This document shows positions 4,593 through 7,823 of a stretch of 7,823 nt of DNA, piece after piece (the stretch's first letter is position 1; each line of letters starts with the position of its first letter). The notes beneath the pieces are model-generated. The model had not been told where the DNA came from and ran no database searches. It saw only the letters and a program-made list of their open reading frames with translations. The stretch is from assembly GCA_903863315.1 (NCBI GenBank), contig CAIPBN010000507.1, positions 1-7,823 on the forward strand, given 5' to 3'. This stretch comes from an uncultured Verrucomicrobiota bacterium (GTDB lineage: Bacteria > Verrucomicrobiota > Verrucomicrobiia > Limisphaerales > SXTU01). The position numbers were made by a program, and so were the translations under genes.

Positions 4593-5915
4593 TCACGCAC
4601 GCGCCTGCCTGAGCCAGTCCACCGCGGACTTGGCTGCGCGCGTGCCCGTAGCGAAGCACCCTTGCAGCAGATAGCCGCCGGTGGGCGCTTCCCAGTCGAG
4701 CATCTCCCCGGCGACGAAGATGCCGGGGTGCTTGCGCAGCATGAGCGAGACGTCGGTTTCGTTCCAGCACACCCCGCCGGCCGAGGAAATGGCTTCCTCG
4801 ATCGGGCGGGGCCGGAGCAACGGAATGACGCAGTGCTTCGCCGCTTGGGCAAGTGATTCCACATCGGTCCACGGCTGGTGTGAGAGAATGGCGTGGGCAG
4901 GTTCGCTGAGCCGCCAGCGAACACGGGCTTCCTCGAAGAAATTTCCACGCGCAGGTTGCAGCTTGGCCACCAACTGGGCGGCGGTGAAGGTGGGCTTGAA
5001 ATCAATGGCGATGGCCGGCTCGGACATGGTTCTTAGCGCCGTGCCAAGCTGGTAGATGGCCCCGCCTTCGAGTCCGTAGCGCGTGACGAGCAGTTCGCCG
5101 ACAGCCGTGGTTTCACCCGCGCGAACATGGAGGTTTTTTAGCGGTTTTCCCTCCGCCACGGCGAGGACTGCCGGGGCCCACTCGTGCTCCCAACCGCAGT
5201 TCGCCGGAGCGAAGGGATGCCGGGCAACGCCGAGCTGCTCAAACCCTTGCGTCCAGCCGCCATCGGAACCCGTCCGCCGCCATGACGCCCCGCCAAGCGC
5301 AAAGATGACGGCGTCGGCGGTGGCGGACACGCCATTGCCAAACTTGAGTTGCCACGGTGAGCCCGGCGTGAGCGAGACCCAGCGGTGTTTCACCTCGAAG
5401 CGGACACCCAGACCGCGCAGGCGCTCGATCCAACGACGCAGCAAGGGCGCAGCTTTCAACGCTCGCGGATAAACCCGGCCACTGGTGGCTTGAAAGGTTT
5501 CCACGCCCAGCTCCGCCGCCCAACCGCGCAGCGCTGTTGAATCAAACCCGGCTATCAGGTCACGCCAGACACCAGCCGGCTGGCCGGGGCCAGAGTAACG
5601 GGTGACGAAGTGCTCGAATGGTTCCCCATGCGTGAGGTTGAGTCCGCCCTTACCCGCCACGAGAAACTTCCAGCCGACTGCGGGCTTGCCCTCGTAAAGC
5701 GTCACTGCCACTCCAGCCATGGCCGCCACCTCGGCGGCGCGCAAGCCCGCCGGACCACCACCGATGACCGCGAGTTGGGAGTGTTGGGGCAGGAGGAGAA
5801 TGGGTTTGGGGTCCGACGGCAGCGCCGGAACGATCGTTGGGGGCCGACGGTGTTCCGGAGAACCCGCGCCGTAAACGACAAATCCGCACCGGGTGATTCC
5901 CCGAGCGCGCGCCAC
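4593..5915 (-). CDS. HI0933/BaiN-type FAD-dependent oxidoreductase (TIGR03862-like)
   Basis: A flavoprotein of the NAD(P)/FAD-dependent HI0933-like family. Numbered from a GTG start (440 residues), it shows the dinucleotide-binding AVIGGGPAGLRAAE (49-62) with the acidic residue Glu75 ending strand 2. Next come GWKFLVAGKGGLNLTHGEP (81-99), the typical G-x-K-x-L-x-A-G-K-x-G-L-N-L-T-H signature of this subgroup, then SGRVYPRALKAAPLLR (145-160). Near the end is GEMLDWEAPTGGYLLQG (403-419). The reaction is not known for this subgroup; related BaiN has been linked to bile-acid reduction. The start is a problem. No in-frame ATG exists upstream of the FAD domain; the options are GTG 5915, TTG 5987 (which would overlap the DUF3500 start) or a rare start near 5800. 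From about 5800 the product would be some 400 residues, the usual family length. The end is certain, the start is not. Confidence 0.85.
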   Translation of the reverse strand: MARARGITRCGFVVYGAGSPEHRRPPTIVPALPSDPKPILLLPQHSQLAVIGGGPAGLRAAEVAAMAGVAVTLYEGKPAVGWKFLVAGKGGLNLTHGEPFEHFVTRYSGPGQPAGVWRDLIAGFDSTALRGWAAELGVETFQATSGRVYPRALKAAPLLRRWIERLRGLGVRFEVKHRWVSLTPGSPWQLKFGNGVSATADAVIFALGGASWRRTGSDGGWTQGFEQLGVARHPFAPANCGWEHEWAPAVLAVAEGKPLKNLHVRAGETTAVGELLVTRYGLEGGAIYQLGTALRTMSEPAIAIDFKPTFTAAQLVAKLQPARGNFFEEARVRWRLSEPAHAILSHQPWTDVESLAQAAKHCVIPLLRPRPIEEAISSAGGVCWNETDVSLMLRKHPGIFVAGEMLDWEAPTGGYLLQGCFATGTRAAKSAVDWLRQARA

Positions 5916-5965
5916 CGCTCCCCGTGCGGCCCGGAAATCAGGCTGGTTTTTTTGCCAGAGCTCGC

Positions 5966-5970
5966 GAAGG
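5966..5970 (+). promoter_or_regulatory. Ribosome binding site of the DUF3500 gene
   Basis: GAAGG lies 7 nt before the ATG at 5978 and favours this start over the in-frame ATG at 5924. The upstream start would add an 18-residue extension ahead of the Tat signal and lacks a comparable site. Confidence 0.5.
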
Positions 5971-5977
5971 TAATTGC

Positions 5978-6958
5978 ATGAATCCAATCCTTCCCGCCCA
6001 CGGCCCCAGGGTCATCAGCCGCCGCGAAATCATCCGGGCCTTCAGCGCCACCGCCGCGCTCGCCGCGTTGCCCACGTTGCGGGCGGCCACCGCAGGCAAG
6101 GATTCGCTGCCGATGCAGTTCTACAAGAGCCTCACCGAGGAGCAGCGCGCCAAGATTTGCCTGCCGGTGGCCCACCCCAGGCGCCAATACGTCAGCAACT
6201 GGTGGTATATCTGCCCCGAGCAGCGCCTCCACACCTTCTACACCAAGGACCAGCAAGATCTCGTGCGGCAGATCTTCGAGTCACTGCACCACCCCGAGCA
6301 CCGCGAAAAGATGAACTGGCAGGTGCAGAAGGATCTCATGGGGCAGATCAAAAACACGCCCTCCGTCGGATTCTTCGGCACACCGGCGGACAAGGACTTC
6401 GAGTTCATCTACACCGGGCACCATGTCACGCGGCGCTGCAATGCCCACACGGATAAGGGGCTGGGCTTTGGCGGCGCGCCGATCTTTTACGGGAACTTCG
6501 CCAAGGCATTCCACGAATCGAAGGATCACGAAGGCAACCCCTTCTGGTATCAGGGGTTGGTCTTCAACGAGTTCGTCAAGGCGCTGGATGGCAAACAACA
6601 GGAGCAGATCCTCGTCGGCCGCGAGCCACGGGGTGAAAGCCCCGCGAAGGTCATCGAAAAGCGCAAGACCGACCTACCCGGCCTCAGTTGCGCGGACTTG
6701 AGCAAGGACCAGCAGGCCAAGCTCCTCGAAACCATGCGACGCATGCTGGTATGCTTCCGCGCCGACGACGTCGCCGCCACGATGAAAACTATCGAGGACA
6801 AGAAGGTGGTCGAGCGGCTGTTTGTCTCCTGCTACGGCGGAGACCACGACACCGGCAGCGACCGGGTCTGGGACACCTGGCAGATCGAAGGCCCGGACAT
6901 GGTCTGGTATTTCCGCGGTGACCCGCACATCCACGGCTATTTCCATCTGGCAGCATAA
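5978..6958 (+). CDS. Tat-signal DUF3500-like exported protein
   Basis: A 326-residue protein from the ATG at 5978. The N-terminus has a twin-arginine signal: SRREIIRAF (14-22), then a hydrophobic alanine-rich stretch to about 34, with likely cleavage near LRA at 36. Export of a folded, possibly metal-bound protein is inferred. The body resembles DUF3500. It has VGFFGTPADKDFEFIYTGHHVTRRC (130-154), recalling the family W-x-x-x-x-x-GHH pattern; GGAPIFYG (165-172); FVKALDGKQQEQIL (199-212); LSKDQQAKLLETM (241-253); and a C-terminal WQIEGPDMVWYFRGDPHIH (301-319) with the closing H-x-H. The paired histidines 148-149 and 317/319 could be metal ligands. DUF3500 has no established activity that I can cite. 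The gene is divergent from the flavoprotein gene, and no functional link is evident. The DUF assignment is by eye and less certain than the signal peptide. Confidence 0.7.
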   Translation: MNPILPAHGPRVISRREIIRAFSATAALAALPTLRAATAGKDSLPMQFYKSLTEEQRAKICLPVAHPRRQYVSNWWYICPEQRLHTFYTKDQQDLVRQIFESLHHPEHREKMNWQVQKDLMGQIKNTPSVGFFGTPADKDFEFIYTGHHVTRRCNAHTDKGLGFGGAPIFYGNFAKAFHESKDHEGNPFWYQGLVFNEFVKALDGKQQEQILVGREPRGESPAKVIEKRKTDLPGLSCADLSKDQQAKLLETMRRMLVCFRADDVAATMKTIEDKKVVERLFVSCYGGDHDTGSDRVWDTWQIEGPDMVWYFRGDPHIHGYFHLAA

Positions 6959-7332
6959 GCGGTTCCCTCGGTGTGGGCCAACCAGCAAACTGATGCCGTT
7001 TCGCCACCCCATGCCCTGATCGTCTTGCCGCTGCCCATAAACCTCCCCCGTAATTTCCAAGGAGTTACAGCCGGGAGGTTCAGGGGCCGAAATCGCGGCA
7101 GTCGGCGGGCCGTCGAGTCTCCCCCTTGAGGCAAGGCCGCCCGATGGGCGATGAAAAACAAGGTGGATGCCCTGCAACAGGCCGGCAGGCCGAGCAGGTG
7201 ATGCGGTTCCTGCGGCGCTACATGCGCTCGGTGACGATCCGGAAGGTGCGGCCAACCCGTGATCGACCAACTGCATCTGCACGGCGGATTTCTGGGCCGC
7301 ACGGATGCGGAAGCTTGTGGAGATTCGTCCGC
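6959..7332. other. Non-coding stretch of about 370 nt with hairpins
   Basis: No convincing gene is seen between the DUF3500 stop and the PIN-domain gene stop. Open frames cross it on both strands but lack family motifs, good starts or a coherent C-terminus. They are arginine- and proline-rich in the way of antisense GC-rich frames. It holds a strong hairpin at 7040-7080, a small perfect one CCTTG-AGG-CAAGG at 7124-7136, and a tight CCGCA-CGGA-TGCGG hairpin at 7297-7310 just beyond the PIN-gene stop. It may be a decayed gene, an intergenic repeat or an RNA; the sequence does not decide. Confidence 0.5.
7040..7080. repeat. Hairpin / palindromic element AACCTCCC...GGGAGGTT
   Basis: Perfect 8-base arms AACCTCCC (7040-7047) and GGGAGGTT (7073-7080) are followed inwards by a bulge, then GTAA (7050-7053) paired with TTAC (7065-7068), and an 11-nt loop. 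It sits 81 nt after the DUF3500 stop. Neither strand has a following T-run, so it is not a standard intrinsic terminator. It could be a REP-like palindrome or part of a structured RNA. Confidence 0.55.
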
Positions 7333-7761
7333 CTACTTGAAAAGGTGAACCTCGGCGAGTCCGGCGAGGCGGGCGAGTTCCGCCTGGGCAACATCGCAGG
7401 TGATGAACACCTCGGCGCGGGCGTGCTGGGCGGCGGCAACGTGGACGAAATCCCAAGTGCCGGCGGACGCGGCCTGCGCATGACGGGCGCTCAGTTCGTC
7501 GCCCCATTCCAAGAGGTCGGGCAAGCGATGGATGCCCAGCTTGAGTCGTTGCGAGGTTTCGCTGGCGCGGTAGGCGTGCCAAGCGGTGGCCGCGTAGGTG
7601 CCGGAGAGCCGGCGGAGATTGTGGCGCAGTTCAACGCGCAGCAGGGGATTCCAGCAGAAGTCCGGCGAGCGTTCGCGGCACCAAGCGGTCACCACCGGGG
7701 CGAACTCGTCCGCCGGATGAAACCACGCGATGAGCGCGGAGGTGTCGGCGTAGATTCTCAC
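7333..7761 (-). CDS. vapC: PIN-domain ribonuclease, VapC-type toxin
   Basis: A 142-residue PIN-domain protein. The four acidic residues of the Mg2+-dependent RNase active site are visible: Asp6 in IYADTSALIAW, Glu44 in LLRVELRH, Asp104 in GTWDFVHVAAA and Asp123 in FITCDVAQ. VapC toxins of type II toxin-antitoxin pairs cut specific RNAs and are neutralised by an antitoxin encoded just upstream. The start is a GTG at 7761 that overlaps the TGA of an upstream frame in a GTGA, the usual arrangement for such pairs. Length is typical. No strong Shine-Dalgarno lies close by, so translation is probably coupled to the partner. The gene is complete. Toxin identity relies on fold plus context, since the antitoxin body is outside the window. 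Confidence 0.88.
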   Translation of the reverse strand: MRIYADTSALIAWFHPADEFAPVVTAWCRERSPDFCWNPLLRVELRHNLRRLSGTYAATAWHAYRASETSQRLKLGIHRLPDLLEWGDELSARHAQAASAGTWDFVHVAAAQHARAEVFITCDVAQAELARLAGLAEVHLFK

Positions 7762-7823
7762 CGGCGGCGGCGTTGACGCTCCTGCAAGACGGGATTGGGC
7801 ACGCGGTCGGCGGCCTTGACGCT
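7758..7823 (-). CDS. C-terminal end of a probable antitoxin gene (partial)
   Basis: The last 21 codons of a minus-strand frame run in from the window edge: SVKAADRVPNPVLQERQRRRR and then TGA. The stop overlaps the GTG of the PIN-domain gene by GTGA, the arrangement seen in vapBC-type operons. The basic arginine-rich tail is compatible with a Phd/VapB-like antitoxin. The DNA-binding N-terminus is outside the window, so the family cannot be named. Confidence 0.55.
   Translation of the reverse strand, partial: SVKAADRVPNPVLQERQRRRR

Noticed and set aside
7124..7136. CCTTG-AGG-CAAGG mini-hairpin as a terminator
   Set aside because: It has only five base pairs, a 3-nt loop and no T-run on either side, and it is not adjacent to a gene end.
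7151..7201. A 16-residue frame starting MKNKVDALQQ
   Set aside because: It is too short to support, with no clear ribosome site at proper spacing and no recognisable similarity.
6937..7302. Open frame on the minus strand in the gene-poor gap
   Set aside because: It overlaps the 3' end of the DUF3500 gene, has no motif, and its composition looks like random GC-rich translation.

Overview
The window is high-GC bacterial DNA from a chromosome-like accessory or catabolic region. The gene content points to Verrucomicrobiota, with Planctomycetota as the main alternative. The clues are a secreted single-domain DUF1080 (3-keto-disaccharide hydrolase) protein, a Tat-exported DUF3500 protein, a GSA-aminotransferase-like enzyme next to a fumarylacetoacetate-hydrolase-family (FAH) enzyme and a RidA protein, and an intergenic CACAGAG-type repeat. 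The assignment rests on recalled family distribution, not on a marker gene. No rRNA, tRNA, CRISPR array, transposase or phage gene was seen.

Minus-strand block, 4313 down to 4. In transcription order it encodes a class III PLP aminotransferase (4313-2973), an FAH-family hydrolase or lyase (2950-2144), a RidA-family enamine/imine deaminase (2147-1746), a secreted DUF1080 protein (1663-1064), an RbsD/FucU-family sugar mutarotase (995-549) and a FlK-type hotdog thioesterase (408-4). The first three are tightly packed: a 22-nt gap, then a 4-nt GTGA overlap with a strong Shine-Dalgarno inside the upstream gene. They are very likely one operon. The last three are separated by 82, 68 and 140 nt, and the gaps hold a candidate promoter, a long imperfect hairpin and a CACAGAG inverted repeat. 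They may therefore be separately controlled. Together the set suggests use of sugars or sugar acids: a periplasmic or secreted glycoside-processing enzyme, an anomer mutarotase, and cleavage of a 2-keto or diketo acid, with an aminotransferase and RidA handling an amino-containing intermediate.

Middle, 4314-4592. A short region separates the aminotransferase from a divergently transcribed plus-strand 31-residue lysine-rich protein (4486-4581). That protein has a good ribosome binding site and is easily missed.

Right part. A minus-strand HI0933/BaiN-type flavoprotein (4593 to about 5915, start uncertain) is divergent from a plus-strand Tat-signal DUF3500 protein (5978-6958). About 370 nt without a convincing gene (6959-7332) contain a strong hairpin. 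A minus-strand PIN-domain VapC-type toxin follows (7761-7333). It overlaps by GTGA the last 21 codons of a partner gene, probably its antitoxin, which is cut by the window edge.

I found no convincing wholly new system. The observations most worth checking are the aminotransferase-FAH-RidA cluster with its sugar-related neighbours, the small basic protein, the intergenic palindromes and the non-standard start of the flavoprotein.
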